From: CAVRIA01 sp963721115
GTDB taxonomy: Bacteria; Desulfobacterota; Binatia; HRBIN30; CADEER01
NCBI GenBank assembly: GCA_963721115.1
Contig: CAVRIA010000006.1
Span: 1,054,001-1,118,000, forward strand
Direction: 5' to 3'
Length of the DNA stretch: 64,000 nt
Shown here: positions 25,505-33,940 of the stretch, in pieces
Layout of the letters: each line of letters begins with the position of its first letter
Numbering within the stretch: position 1 is the stretch's first letter
Position numbers and translations under genes: made by a program
The notes under the pieces: model-generated
Seen by the model: the letters and a program-made list of their open reading frames with translations, nothing else
Databases searched by the model: none
What the model was told of the DNA's origin: nothing

Positions 25505-25743
25505 GAGCGCCGTTTTAGGGCGCCGCCCGCAGCGGCGCAAGCGCGTTCGCCCCACACGGCTTCTCCCGCGGCGGCGTTTCGAGCTATGAACGGAGCGAAA
25601 ACCAGAGGAGTGATCATGCGCTCCGCGCACCCGAAGACTGGTCACAAAAGGGCCGAGGAGGTCCCGCGGGCTTTGCTCGTGGGGCCGAGCCCATCGGAGC
25701 GCGAAGCGCGCACGGGGGCGAATTTCCAAAGGAGGCGAGCACG

Positions 25744-26796
25744 ATGAATCGCGAGGCCGTACAGGAGTTCATGTTTCGGTTCATGGAGATGGCCACCGGC
25801 GCGGCGGTGATCGGCGTGGTCGGGGTCGGCGACCGCACCGGGCTGTTCCGCGAGATGGCGGGCAAGGGCCCGCTCACGCTGGAGCAGATCGTCCAGGGCA
25901 CGGGGCTGCAGGAGCGCTACCTGCGCGAGGGGTTGGCGTGCCTGGCCGCCGCGCGCATCGTGACCTACGACCCGGTGCACAAGACCTACGAGCTGCCGGA
26001 GGAGGCGGCCGCCTGTCTCGCCGACGAAGGCAGCCCCTACTTCCTCGGCGGTTGGGCGCAGATGATTCCCGCCGTGCTGCGCGTCGTCCCCCACGTCGCG
26101 CGCGCGTTCCGGGAAGGGGGAGGGGTGCCGTACTCGGAGTTCGGCGAGGAGATGGTCGCCGGCATCGACCGCTCCAACAGCCCGGGGATGCGCATTCTGC
26201 TCACCCGCAAATGGCTGCCGGCCATGCCCGATCTGGTGAAGCGACTGGAGAACGGCATCCGCGTCGCCGACATCGGCTGCGGCTCGGGCGCCGCTTCGAT
26301 CACGATGGCGAAGGCGTATCCGCGCTCGACGGTGTTCGGCTACGACGTCGACCCCACCTCGATCGCGCGGGCGCGCGCCGCCGCCGCGGCCGAGGGGCTC
26401 GACAACGTCCACTTCGAGCAGGTCGGCGCCGAGTCGATTCCCACCGAGCCCGCCTTCGACTTCGTCGCCAGCTTCGACGTGATCCACGATACGGTGAACC
26501 CGCATGCGGTGGTGCGCCGCGTGTGCCAGTCCCTCCACCCGGACGGCACCTTTCTCATGGTGGAGCCCGCCGCCGGCGACACGCTGGAGGAGAACCTCCA
26601 CCCCGGCGGCGCCCTGCTGTACGGCATCAGCACCTTGCACTGCATGACCGTATCGCTGGCGCACGGCGGCGAAGGGCTGGGGACCGCCTGGGGCCCGAAG
26701 GCGGCAGAGAGGCTGTGCCGCGATGCCGGCTTCACCCGCTTTCGGCGCCTCGAGGTCGACAACCTCTTCAACGCCTTCTACGAGATCAGGCCTTGA
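25744..26796 (+). CDS. SAM-dependent O-methyltransferase-like protein
   Basis: The 350-residue protein has an N-terminal winged-helix dimerisation domain (residues 1-95; GVVGVGDRTGLFREMAGKGPLT) and a class I methyltransferase domain, with motif I VADIGCGSGAASI near 178-190, an acidic residue at the end of strand 2 (YDVDPTS) and FDVIHDTVNPH as motif IV. It resembles plant/bacterial small-molecule methyltransferases and the group annotated as transcriptional regulator-methyltransferase. Substrate unknown. ATG follows AAGGAGG. Monocistronic, 56 bp before prmA. Confidence 0.83.
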   Translation: MNREAVQEFMFRFMEMATGAAVIGVVGVGDRTGLFREMAGKGPLTLEQIVQGTGLQERYLREGLACLAAARIVTYDPVHKTYELPEEAAACLADEGSPYFLGGWAQMIPAVLRVVPHVARAFREGGGVPYSEFGEEMVAGIDRSNSPGMRILLTRKWLPAMPDLVKRLENGIRVADIGCGSGAASITMAKAYPRSTVFGYDVDPTSIARARAAAAAEGLDNVHFEQVGAESIPTEPAFDFVASFDVIHDTVNPHAVVRRVCQSLHPDGTFLMVEPAAGDTLEENLHPGGALLYGISTLHCMTVSLAHGGEGLGTAWGPKAAERLCRDAGFTRFRRLEVDNLFNAFYEIRP

Positions 26797-26852
26797 ACCG
26801 AGCACCGCGCGTTTCTTCCGCTGCCGCGCCGCGTGTGCCATAGCCAGGCACC

Positions 26853-27707
26853 GTGGGCACGACGTGGACAGCGGTGACGGTCACCGCCCCCGCGGAGCTG
26901 GCGGAGAGCATCGGCAGCTTTCTGCTCGACCAGGGGGCTCCCGGGCTGCAGACCGAGGAAGACGGCGACTGGGTATGCGTGACGGCGCACTTCGGCGGGG
27001 AGGCGCCGCTCGCGGCCCTCGGTCGGTTTCTCGACGGCCTGACGGATCTGTTTCCGGGCCGCGCCCGCCCGGAAGTCCGGCACACCGAAGTGACGGACAG
27101 CGGCTGGGCGGAGAACTGGAAGGAGCACTTTCCGCCGCTCGAGATCGGGCGGCGATTCTTCGTGCATCCGCCGTGGATCACGGAAGTCCCGGCGGGCCGT
27201 ATCGGCATCGTCATCGATCCGGGCATGGCGTTCGGGACCGGTCACCACGGCAGCACCGCCGGCTGCCTGCGCCTGCTCGAGGAGGCCATGGAGAGGCGGC
27301 GCGCCGACCGCGTGCTCGATCTCGGCACCGGCTCCGGCATCCTCGCAATCGCGGCGGCCAAGCTCGGCGCCCGGGAGATCCTGGCGGTCGACATCGATCC
27401 CGACGCCTGCCGCATCGCCGCGGAGAACGCCGCCGCCAACGCCGTGCGTGACGCGATCCGGTTCACCGAGCGGCTGTCCGACGCGCCAGGGCCGTTCGAT
27501 CTCGTCGTCGCCAACCTCTTCGCGCAGCAGCTCGTCGACCTGGCCGGAGAGATCGAGACGCGCCTGGCGCCGGGAGGCCAGGCGATCGGTTCGGGCATCC
27601 TCGTCGACGAGGCGGAGTCGGTGCGCGATGCCTGGAGCGCCGCGGGCCTCGAGGAGCGGGCGAGCTGTGCCGAGGAGCGCTGGGTGAGCCTGGCCTTCGA
27701 GAAGTGA
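26853..27707 (+). CDS. prmA: Ribosomal protein L11 methyltransferase PrmA
   Basis: This 284-residue protein trimethylates lysines and the N-terminus of ribosomal protein L11. The N-terminal substrate-binding domain (1-90) leads to the linker SGWAENWKEHFPPLEIG, the PrmA signature DPGMAFGTGHHGSTAGCL (near 122-139), motif I VLDLGTGSGILAIAAAKLGA and the NPPY-like VVANLFAQ. GTG at 26853 is the only start in reach of the domain. rsmE starts 7 bp after the stop, and the pairing prmA-rsmE is common in bacteria. Confidence 0.95.
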   Translation: MGTTWTAVTVTAPAELAESIGSFLLDQGAPGLQTEEDGDWVCVTAHFGGEAPLAALGRFLDGLTDLFPGRARPEVRHTEVTDSGWAENWKEHFPPLEIGRRFFVHPPWITEVPAGRIGIVIDPGMAFGTGHHGSTAGCLRLLEEAMERRRADRVLDLGTGSGILAIAAAKLGAREILAVDIDPDACRIAAENAAANAVRDAIRFTERLSDAPGPFDLVVANLFAQQLVDLAGEIETRLAPGGQAIGSGILVDEAESVRDAWSAAGLEERASCAEERWVSLAFEK

Positions 27708-27714
27708 GAAGCAG

Positions 27715-28479
27715 GTGCGCCCGCATCTCCCGCGCTTCTTCCTCCCTGTCGTCGCCGCGCCCGGACAGTGCGTGGAGCTCGACGCCGAGCAGGCGCGGCA
27801 CGTACGGGTGCGCCGCCTGGCGGCCGATGATCGCGTCGCTCTCTTCGACGCCGCCGGCCACGGCTGCGAGGGGCGCCTGGAAGAGATCGCGCGCCGGCGC
27901 GTGACCGTGCGGATCGAACGCGTCCTGCCGGAGCGCGAGGGCGAGTCCCGCCTCGACCTGACGCTGGCGCTCGCGGTTCTGAAGTCCGACCGCATCGAAT
28001 GGGTGATCGAGAAAACCACCGAGCTGGGGGTGACGGCGATCCGCCCCTTCATCAGCCGCTTCGGCCTCGCCCGTCCGTCGCCGGCCCGGCAGGGGCGCTG
28101 GCGGCAGATCGCCCTCGCCGCCGCCAAGCAGTGCGGGCGCAGCGTCGTGCCCGAGATCGCGGCGCCGGTCGCGTGGGACGAGCTGCTGGTAGGGGAGGAG
28201 CACGGACGCTTGCTGTGTTGGGAAGGGGAAGGAGGGCGAAGCCTGGCGGAGATCGGCATGGCGCCGGGGCGGCCGGATCGACTGACCGTGATCGTCGGCC
28301 CGGAAGGCGGCTTCGCCGCCGAGGAGGTCGACGCGGCGCGCGCCGCCGGCTGCCGCCTCGTCGACCTGGGGCCGCGCGTGCTGCGCGCCGAGACCGCGGC
28401 GATAACTGCCGTGGCGCTCTGCCAGGAGCGATGGGGGGATCTGGGCAAGGCCGATGGTGAAGCGCAGAATGCGGATTGA
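27715..28479 (+). CDS. rsmE: 16S rRNA m3U1498 methyltransferase RsmE
   Basis: This 254-residue SPOUT methyltransferase acts on U1498 of 16S rRNA. The PUA-like N-terminal domain (PRFFLPVV... HVRVRRLAADDRVALFD) precedes the knotted domain with IEWVIEKTTELGVTAIRPF, KQCGRSVVPEI, IVGPEGGFAAEEV (about 197-209) and the C-terminal LGPRVLRAETAAITAV. GTG start at 27715 sits 7 bp after prmA, so the two are co-transcribed. Confidence 0.95.
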   Translation: MRPHLPRFFLPVVAAPGQCVELDAEQARHVRVRRLAADDRVALFDAAGHGCEGRLEEIARRRVTVRIERVLPEREGESRLDLTLALAVLKSDRIEWVIEKTTELGVTAIRPFISRFGLARPSPARQGRWRQIALAAAKQCGRSVVPEIAAPVAWDELLVGEEHGRLLCWEGEGGRSLAEIGMAPGRPDRLTVIVGPEGGFAAEEVDAARAAGCRLVDLGPRVLRAETAAITAVALCQERWGDLGKADGEAQNAD

Positions 28480-28533
28480 CGAGACGGCGCGACCGGCGTG
28501 TCTCGAATTCCCTTGCAACCAGAGAGGTGGCGC

Positions 28534-29250
28534 GTGGGTTGGCTGAAGATCGGACACCGGGGGGCGGCGGGCACGCGGCCGGAGCTGACGATCCCCTCGT
28601 TCGAGCGCGCCATCGAGCTCGGCGTGGACATGATCGAGCTCGACGTGCAGCTCACCAGCGACGGGGGCCTGGTCGTCTTGCACGATCGGGAGCTGGGGCG
28701 GACGGTGCGTGCCGCCGGGCCGGTGCGGGAGCAGTCGCTCGCCGAGCTGTGCGCCCTGGACGCCGGGGCCTGGTTCGGCCCCGACTATGCCGGCGCGCGT
28801 GTGCCGTCGCTGCAGGAGGTCCTGGATCTCACCCGAGGGCGGGTGGAGCTGAACGTCGAGATCAAGAGCCCGGCGCCGGACTGGGAAAGGACCGCCGAGG
28901 TGCTGGTCCGCCTGCTGGAGCGCGCCGGCCGCCTGCCGGCGACGATCATTTCGTCCTTTCAGGCCGGCGCCCTGCGCGCCGTGCGCGAGGCGTCGTCGTC
29001 GGCCCGCATCGGGCTGCTGTGGCAGGACGCCGACCTGGAGACCGCCTGGTCCGAGGCGGCGGCGCTCGGGGCGAGGTCGGTGCACCCGGTGTGGGCACTC
29101 GTGGACGCGGCCGCCGTGTCGGCGGCGCACGCGCGCGGTCTGGACGTCATCGCCTGGACCGCCAACTCTCCCGCGGTGATGGCGCAGCTGGTGGCGTGCG
29201 GCGCGGACGGCGTCATCAGCGATTACCCCGAGCGATTCGCCTCCATCTAG
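28534..29250 (+). CDS. Glycerophosphodiester phosphodiesterase
   Basis: This 238-residue GDPD-family TIM barrel has the signature KIGHRGAAGTRPELTIPSF (His of HRG catalytic, residues 5-23), DMIELDVQLTSDGGLVVLHD with the metal ligands ELD and the second His, NVEIKSP, and the end TANSPAVMAQLVACGADGVISDYP. It hydrolyses glycerophosphodiesters to glycerol-3-phosphate and the alcohol. GTG at 28534 is preferred because it follows AGAGAGG and places HRGA near the N-terminus. GTG 28498 is an in-frame alternative adding 12 residues. It is the third gene of the prmA-rsmE group. No signal peptide, so cytoplasmic. Confidence 0.92.
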   Translation: MGWLKIGHRGAAGTRPELTIPSFERAIELGVDMIELDVQLTSDGGLVVLHDRELGRTVRAAGPVREQSLAELCALDAGAWFGPDYAGARVPSLQEVLDLTRGRVELNVEIKSPAPDWERTAEVLVRLLERAGRLPATIISSFQAGALRAVREASSSARIGLLWQDADLETAWSEAAALGARSVHPVWALVDAAAVSAAHARGLDVIAWTANSPAVMAQLVACGADGVISDYPERFASI

Positions 29251-29610
29251 CCCGAAACTCGCCCGGGCTGTGCCCGGGTTCGCAGGCAAAGGCTGGGGCT
29301 GGGGATGGATCCCAAAGACCGCGCGAAGCGCGCATCGTCCTCAGCCCGAGCCGGAGCCTGAGCCTCAGCCTGTTCCGGAAGTCCGTGTGTTTCTCAGCTC
29401 GAATGATCCGGCGCAGCCCGGGGGCGACACCGACAGCTGCTCCGGCTGGGAGAGAGAGGCCGGATATCGACGCCAGACATCGGCGCCCGACTTGACAGGG
29501 CCGGTGGATCGATTAAGAAGATGGGTTCGAGATTTCAGATCGGGCACGCTCGGTCTGCACACCCGACCGGCGAGCGAAATCATCGGTCCGAGGAGGGAGT
29601 CACCAAATAG
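29251..29610 (+). other. Spacer with GAGCC repeats and putative rpsU promoter
   Basis: The left part (29284-29372) has GGCTGGGGCTGGGG and, further on, CAGCCCGAGCCGGAGCC, an inverted low-complexity repeat similar to 23808-23880. In the right part TTGACA (29492-29497) and TAAGAA (29514-29519) with a 16-bp spacer form a reasonable sigma-70 promoter about 90 bp upstream of rpsU. A short ribosome site (GGAGGGAG) precedes the rpsU ATG. Confidence 0.5.
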
Positions 29611-29814
29611 ATGGCAGGGGTGCGAGTCAAGGAGAACGAACCGATCGAGGTCGCGATTCGTCGCTTCAAGAAGCAATGCGAGAAGGCCGGCATTCTCTCC
29701 GAGCTGCGCAAGCGAGAGCACTTCGAGAAGCCCAGCGTGCGCCGCAAGAAGAAGGCCCTGGCGGCGAAGAAGCGCTACCTGCGTCGCCTGGCTCGAACCG
29801 GGACGGGAGGATAG
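29611..29814 (+). CDS. rpsU: 30S ribosomal protein S21
   Basis: This 67-residue basic protein has the S21 pattern RVKENEPIEVAIRRFKKQCEKAG, then LRKREHFEKPSVRRKKK and a lysine/arginine-rich tail. It is the first gene of the macromolecular-synthesis operon (rpsU-...-dnaG), which links translation and replication priming. The start ATG follows a purine-rich site. Length is normal. Confidence 0.95.
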   Translation: MAGVRVKENEPIEVAIRRFKKQCEKAGILSELRKREHFEKPSVRRKKKALAAKKRYLRRLARTGTGG

Positions 29815-29855
29815 TCCGCGACGATGAGGAGAGCGGGAACCCAGGAGCGCCGAGG

Positions 29856-30362
29856 ATGAATGCCGTCGACGCCGTGCTCGTGGTCCTGCTCCTGGTCTTC
29901 GCCATCCGCGGCTTCTGGCGCGGGTTCTTTCGCGAAAGCTTTGGACTGCTGGGGATCGTTCTCGGCCTGGCCGCCGCCCTGCGCCTCGCCGACGGTGGCG
30001 CGGCCCTGCTCTCCCGCGTGGGCGCGCTCCCCCTGCCGATGACCGCCCGCCTGGGCGTCGCCTTCGTCGGCATCTTCGTTCTGGTCGATACGGCGCTGAT
30101 CTTGACCGGTCTGCTGTTCGACCGGCTGCTGGGCTCCGGGGTGATGCGCAACCTGAACCGGGCCGGCGGGGCGCTGTTCGGCCTGGCGAAAGGGGCGGCG
30201 TTGTTGGCGTTCGTCCTGCTGTTCTTCCACCTCTTCCCGGTCGTTCCTGGCTTCGACGAACGACTCATGGCGTCGCAGGTCGCCCATCCGATGGTGTCCG
30301 TTGCCGGCTCCGTCCTGCGCGCCGGCTGGGGGGAGGGCGGGACGGGCAACGGGCCCGCCTGA
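29856..30362 (+). CDS. cvpA: CvpA family membrane protein
   Basis: The 168-residue protein has four predicted membrane spans. The CvpA signature is DAVLVVLLLVFAIRGFWRGFFRESFGLLGIVLGL at residues 5-38 and GALFGLAKGAALLAFVLLFF at about 107-126. Family members are implicated in colicin V export and, more generally, in envelope homeostasis. It is an unusual but not unique insertion between rpsU and dnaG. The dnaG start lies 7 bp downstream. Confidence 0.88.
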   Translation: MNAVDAVLVVLLLVFAIRGFWRGFFRESFGLLGIVLGLAAALRLADGGAALLSRVGALPLPMTARLGVAFVGIFVLVDTALILTGLLFDRLLGSGVMRNLNRAGGALFGLAKGAALLAFVLLFFHLFPVVPGFDERLMASQVAHPMVSVAGSVLRAGWGEGGTGNGPA

Positions 30363-30369
30363 GGCGGCG

Positions 30370-32112
30370 ATGGCAGGCAGAATCCCCGACGAGACCCTGC
30401 AGGCCATCCGAGATCGCGTGAGTCTCGTCGACGTCGTCTCCGCCTACGTCAGCCTGAAGCGGGCCGGCCGGAACTACCTGGGGCTGTGCCCGTTCCACGA
30501 CGAGAAGACGCCCTCGTTCACGGTCAGCGAGGAACGCGGCCTCTTCCACTGCTTCGGCTGCGGCGCGGGCGGGACGGTGTTCAACTTCGTCATGCGCATC
30601 GAGCGCGTCGAGTTCCCGGAGGCGGTGGCGCAGCTCGCCAAGCGGGCGGGAGTCGCCCTGCCGGAGCGGGGCTCGGATCCGGCCGCCGGGCTGCGCGAGC
30701 GCATCTACGCGGCGAATGAGCTGGCCGCTCGCTTCTTCCGGCAGGCGCTGGCGAGCAACCTCGGGGAGGCGGCGCGGAGCTACCTGCGCGAGCGCGGCCT
30801 GCGGCCGGAGACCATCCAGCGCTACGGCCTCGGCTACGCGCCGCCGCGCGGCGGCGCGTTGGCCAACTTTCTGGCCCAGCAGCGCGTGCCGCGCGATCTC
30901 ATGGCCCAGGCCGGCCTGACCGGCCGGCGCGACGACGGCAGCGCCTACGACCGCTTCCGCGGCCGGCTCATGTTTCCCATCGCCGACCGCCGCGCCCGCG
31001 TCGTCGCCTTCGGAGGGCGCACCCTGGGTACGGATCAGCCCAAGTACCTGAACTCTCCGGAGACCCCCGTGTTCCGCAAGGGGCACGGCCTGTATGGCGT
31101 GGGTGAGGCGCGCGACGCCATTCGCGATGCCGATCGCGTCGTTCTCGTAGAGGGGTACATGGATGCCCTGCTGCTGGTGCAGGAGGGGATCCCGTACACC
31201 GTCGCCACGCTCGGCACGGCGCTGACCGCGGCACAGCTCCGCTTGCTGCAGCCGCTCGGCGGCGATCAGCTGACGATCTTCTTCTTCTTCGACGGCGACC
31301 GGGCGGGTCGCCAGGCGGCGCTGCGCGCCTTCGCGGTCTGTGCCGAGGCAGGGGTGTGGGGGCGAGCCGCCTTTCTGCCCGACGGGTTCGACCCCGACAG
31401 CTACATCCGCCGTCACGGTTGCGATGCGACGCTGGCGTTGCTCGACGCCGCACCGCCTCTGGCGGACTTCTACTTCGACTCGGTCGTTCCTCCCGGCGCC
31501 TCGATCCAGCAGCGGACGCGGGCGGCGGAGGAGGTCAAGCGGATCCTCGTCACGGTGCGCAGCGACGTTCAGTTCGAGATGCTCGCCCGGCAGGCGGGAC
31601 AGCGGCTCGGTGTCGACGAGGGGATCTTCCGCGCGGCGCGCCGCGGAGCGGTACCCTCGGCCGCGGGCGCGCCACCATCCGCGGCGCCGCGCTGGCCGGC
31701 CGAAGAGCGCCTTCTCCTCGAGGCGATGGCCGTCGATGCCGAGGTTGCGCAGTGGGTGACGCGGCGCGGAACCCTGGCGCTGTTCAGCAACGGGGACCTG
31801 GCCGAGGCGGGCCGGCGCATCGTCGAGGCGCGCGAGCGGCAGCGTCCGGTCGCGGAGATCCTGGACGAGCTGCCGCCGGCGCTGCGCCAGGGGCTGACGG
31901 CGCTCATGATCGGGCGCGGGCCGGTAGCGGAGCTGGCGGATCGGATGAAGATGGCGGAGGACTGCGTGGCGCGCCTCGAGGATCAGGCGGCGCGACGCCG
32001 GCGACAGGCCATCGAGGCGGAGCTGAGGGCCGCGCAGCCGGGAGAGGAGCGCTGGCGCGATGCGCTGCAGAACCTGAACCAGCTGCTGCGCCGGGAAGGC
32101 GGTGTCACGTGA
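30370..32112 (+). CDS. dnaG: DNA primase DnaG
   Basis: The 580-residue replicative primase has an N-terminal CHC2 zinc finger with C40, H43, C61 and C64 (CPFHDEKTPSF, FHCFGCG), then the catalytic core (YLRERGLRPETIQRYGLGYAP) and the Toprim domain VVLVEGYMDALLL at about 257-269 with DGDRAGRQAALRAF. The C-terminal DnaB-binding region (from about 430) is less conserved. It is the third gene of the MMS operon. The last codons overlap the GTG start of the sigma-region-4-like gene by 4 bp (GTGA). Confidence 0.96.
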   Translation: MAGRIPDETLQAIRDRVSLVDVVSAYVSLKRAGRNYLGLCPFHDEKTPSFTVSEERGLFHCFGCGAGGTVFNFVMRIERVEFPEAVAQLAKRAGVALPERGSDPAAGLRERIYAANELAARFFRQALASNLGEAARSYLRERGLRPETIQRYGLGYAPPRGGALANFLAQQRVPRDLMAQAGLTGRRDDGSAYDRFRGRLMFPIADRRARVVAFGGRTLGTDQPKYLNSPETPVFRKGHGLYGVGEARDAIRDADRVVLVEGYMDALLLVQEGIPYTVATLGTALTAAQLRLLQPLGGDQLTIFFFFDGDRAGRQAALRAFAVCAEAGVWGRAAFLPDGFDPDSYIRRHGCDATLALLDAAPPLADFYFDSVVPPGASIQQRTRAAEEVKRILVTVRSDVQFEMLARQAGQRLGVDEGIFRAARRGAVPSAAGAPPSAAPRWPAEERLLLEAMAVDAEVAQWVTRRGTLALFSNGDLAEAGRRIVEARERQRPVAEILDELPPALRQGLTALMIGRGPVAELADRMKMAEDCVARLEDQAARRRRQAIEAELRAAQPGEERWRDALQNLNQLLRREGGVT

Positions 32113-32480
32113 GCGGCGAGCGGTCGCGGCACGGGGCTGGAGGCGCCGGTGCGAGCCGGCGCAGGACGCCCAAATCGGTGCGCCAGGTCGATTGCGGCTG
32201 GCTGGCGCGGTTCCGAACGGAGGAGGAGCCGGAGGCGCCTCCCTTCGACCCGCAGGAGCTGCGGGAGCGCGCGCGCCGCGCGCTGCGCTCCCTGAGCGCG
32301 ATGGAGGCCGAGGTGCTGCAGCTCCGCTTCGGCATCGACGTCGCCGATCATAGCCTCGAAGCCGTGGAGCGGCGTCTCGGGGGCGATGCTGGGAGCGCGG
32401 CTCGCGTCGAGACGGAAGCGCTGCGCAAGCTGCGCCGTGCCGGGCGGAGAGGTCGGGAAACGGATTCCTTTGCGGAGTGA
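32109..32480 (+). CDS. Stand-alone sigma-70 region-4-like protein
   Basis: This 123-residue protein starts at GTG 32109, overlapping the dnaG stop (GTGA), so it is translationally coupled. Residues about 55-115 resemble RpoD region 4: LRSLSAMEAEVLQLRFGI (region 4.1 usually LTPREExVLRLRFGI), DHSLEAVERRL (usually DHTLEEVGxxF) and ETEALRKLRRAGR (usually EAKALRKLRHPxR). The recognition helix, normally VTRERIRQI, is replaced by GGDAGSAARV, so promoter -35 contact is unlikely. Regions 1-3 are absent. It occupies the position where rpoD normally follows dnaG. It could be a relic of a displaced rpoD or a small regulator that binds core polymerase or anti-sigma proteins. The resemblance is by eye. Confidence 0.65.
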   Translation: MSGERSRHGAGGAGASRRRTPKSVRQVDCGWLARFRTEEEPEAPPFDPQELRERARRALRSLSAMEAEVLQLRFGIDVADHSLEAVERRLGGDAGSAARVETEALRKLRRAGRRGRETDSFAE

Positions 32481-32500
32481 GAGGGGATGAATCGAACCAC

Positions 32501-32575
32501 GGGCCCATAGCTCAGTCTGGTCAGAGCCGCCGGCTCATAACCGGTAGGTCCCAGGTTCGAATCCTGGTGGGCCCA
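32501..32575 (+). tRNA. tRNA with CAU anticodon (Met or Ile2)
   Basis: A full cloverleaf: acceptor GGGCCCA/TGGGCCC, D-arm GCTC...GAGC, anticodon arm GCCGG-CTCATAA-CCGGT, T-arm CCAGG-TTCGAAT-CCTGG, discriminator A. 75 nt, CCA not encoded. The standard A-U/G-C start pairs exclude the initiator form. Whether it is elongator Met or lysidine-modified Ile cannot be decided from sequence by eye. Confidence 0.93.
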
Positions 32576-32591
32576 TTTTCGAGAAAGAGAG

Positions 32592-33359
32592 ATGTCGACT
32601 GTGGAAGGAACATTCGAGGCGGAGATCGACCGGCTGGCGGCTCTTCAGGAGCTCGACCGGCGACTCAAGGTGAAGCAGGAGCAGATGGCCGCGCTGATTG
32701 GCGAGGCGGAAGCCTTCGAGCAGGAGCTGACGCGGCAGCGGGAGCAGCTGGCGAGCCTGACGCTCGAACGCGACGATCTGGAGAAGCAGCGCGCCGAGAT
32801 GGACGGCCGGCTGGAGGTCGAAGGCGGTAAGATTCGCGACAGCCGTATGCGTCTGAACCGCGTCCGCAATGATCGCGAGATGATGGCCCTGCAGCGGGAG
32901 ATCGACCTCGGCAAGGAGGCCAACCACCTGCTCGAGGAGCAGCTCATCGAGGTCATGGAGCGGCTGGAAAGCCTCAACCAGGTGTTGAACGAAGCGCGCG
33001 CGGGCCTGGATGCGCTCGATGGGCAGGCGGAGTCCGAGGTGGACGCGAAGCGCAACGAGGCGGCGACGATCGACCGCGAGACGGCGTCGGATCGCGAGCA
33101 GCGCGACCTCCTGGTCCGGGGCATGGACCCGGCGCTGCGCGGCAAGTACGAGCGCATCTTCGCCCGGCGCGACGGAACCGCGGTCGTCGAGGTGCGCGGC
33201 GGCACCTGTCTGGGTTGCCACATGAACGTGCCGCCGCAGCTGTTCAACGAGCTGCAGCGCTACCGCGACATCCGGCAGTGCCCCAACTGTCACCGCATCA
33301 TGTATTTCCGGCCGGAGAACAACGGCAGCGCCAGCGACAGCAAGTCGACCGGCGCCTAG
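32592..33359 (+). CDS. C4 zinc-ribbon, coiled-coil hairpin protein (zf-RING_7 type)
   Basis: The 255-residue protein is a long antiparallel coiled coil for residues 1-170 (heptads of L/E/R, with RVRNDREMMALQREIDLGKEANHLLEEQ in two helices). A C-terminal zinc ribbon follows: GGTCLGCHMNVPPQL and QCPNCHRIMYF (two CxxC pairs, about 206-237). The family is broadly conserved in bacteria next to rnpB and is thought to bind nucleic acids; no precise role is settled. ATG follows AGAAAGAGAG, 16 bp after the tRNA. Confidence 0.88.
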   Translation: MSTVEGTFEAEIDRLAALQELDRRLKVKQEQMAALIGEAEAFEQELTRQREQLASLTLERDDLEKQRAEMDGRLEVEGGKIRDSRMRLNRVRNDREMMALQREIDLGKEANHLLEEQLIEVMERLESLNQVLNEARAGLDALDGQAESEVDAKRNEAATIDRETASDREQRDLLVRGMDPALRGKYERIFARRDGTAVVEVRGGTCLGCHMNVPPQLFNELQRYRDIRQCPNCHRIMYFRPENNGSASDSKSTGA

Positions 33360-33360
33360 T

Positions 33361-33490
33361 CAGCCCGTTGAAAAAGTCGAAACGCCCTTCGACAAGCTCA
33401 GGGCGAGCGGGAAGAGCCCTTGAGAGACAAGGGCCAAGCACCGCTCATGCTGAGCTTGTCGAAGCATGTCCGAAGTTTTCCAACGGGCTG
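33361..33490. repeat. 130-bp MITE-like/REP-type element (intact copy)
   Basis: Terminal arms CAGCCCGTTGAAAA (33361-33374) and TTTTCCAACGGGCTG (33476-33490) are inverted copies. Inner arms CTTCGACAAGCTCA with GGGCGAGCGG and CCGCTCATGCTGAGC with TTGTCGAAG form a second inverted pair. It begins right after the stop codon of the zinc-ribbon gene and ends before the rnpB promoter. The same element, interrupted, lies at 10911-12044. Confidence 0.8.
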
Positions 33491-33567
33491 CTTGGTCACT
33501 CGAGGCGTCGAGGCAGATCGGCCCGCCCTTTCGGAGCTGCTCATTCCATTCGCCGCGGCCGGTGCGC

Positions 33568-33573
33568 TATGCT
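33568..33573 (+). promoter_or_regulatory. Probable -10 box of rnpB
   Basis: TATGCT lies 7 bp before the predicted 5' end of RNase P RNA at 33580. The -35 region (TTCCAT at 33544-33549) is only a weak match with 18-bp spacing. Confidence 0.45.
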
Positions 33574-33579
33574 GCGGTC

Positions 33580-33940
33580 GGACCGGAGAGGGTCAGGCAG
33601 TCGCTCACCCCATGGGGTGGGAGGAAAGTCCGGACTCCAGAGGGCAGGGTGGCCGCTAACGGCGGCCCCGAGCGATCGGGGGAAAGTGCCACAGAAAGTA
33701 GACGGCCCCGTTGCCGCGAGGTGCGGGGAGTCGGTGAAACGGAGGCTTTGCCTCCCGCGGCGCCGGTGACGGCACCGCGCGGCAAACCCCACCCGGAGCA
33801 AGACAAACGGAGGGTTGCGTGGCCCGCGCGTCCCCTCGGGTAAGTCGCTAGAGCCGGCGGGCAACCGCCGGTCGAGAGGAATGACTGCCGCCCCCGCCCC
33901 GGCGGGGGAACAGAATCCGGCTCACGACCCTCTCCGGTCC
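33580..33940 (+). ncRNA. rnpB: RNase P RNA, bacterial type A
   Basis: The 361-nt RNA is the catalytic subunit of RNase P for tRNA 5' maturation. Helix P1 is formed by GGACCGGAGAGGGTC (33580-33594) and GACCCTCTCCGGTCC (33926-33940), a perfect 15-bp pairing. The universally conserved GAGGAAAGTCCGG (33621-33633) and ACAGAATCCGGCT (33910-33922) are present, as is the internal ACAGAAA (33690-33696). It is the usual companion of the zinc-ribbon gene upstream. Confidence 0.95.

Noticed and set aside
32481..32500. Rho-independent terminator between the sigma-4-like gene and the tRNA
   Set aside because: No stem followed by a T-run is present in these 20 bp; readthrough into the tRNA cannot be excluded.
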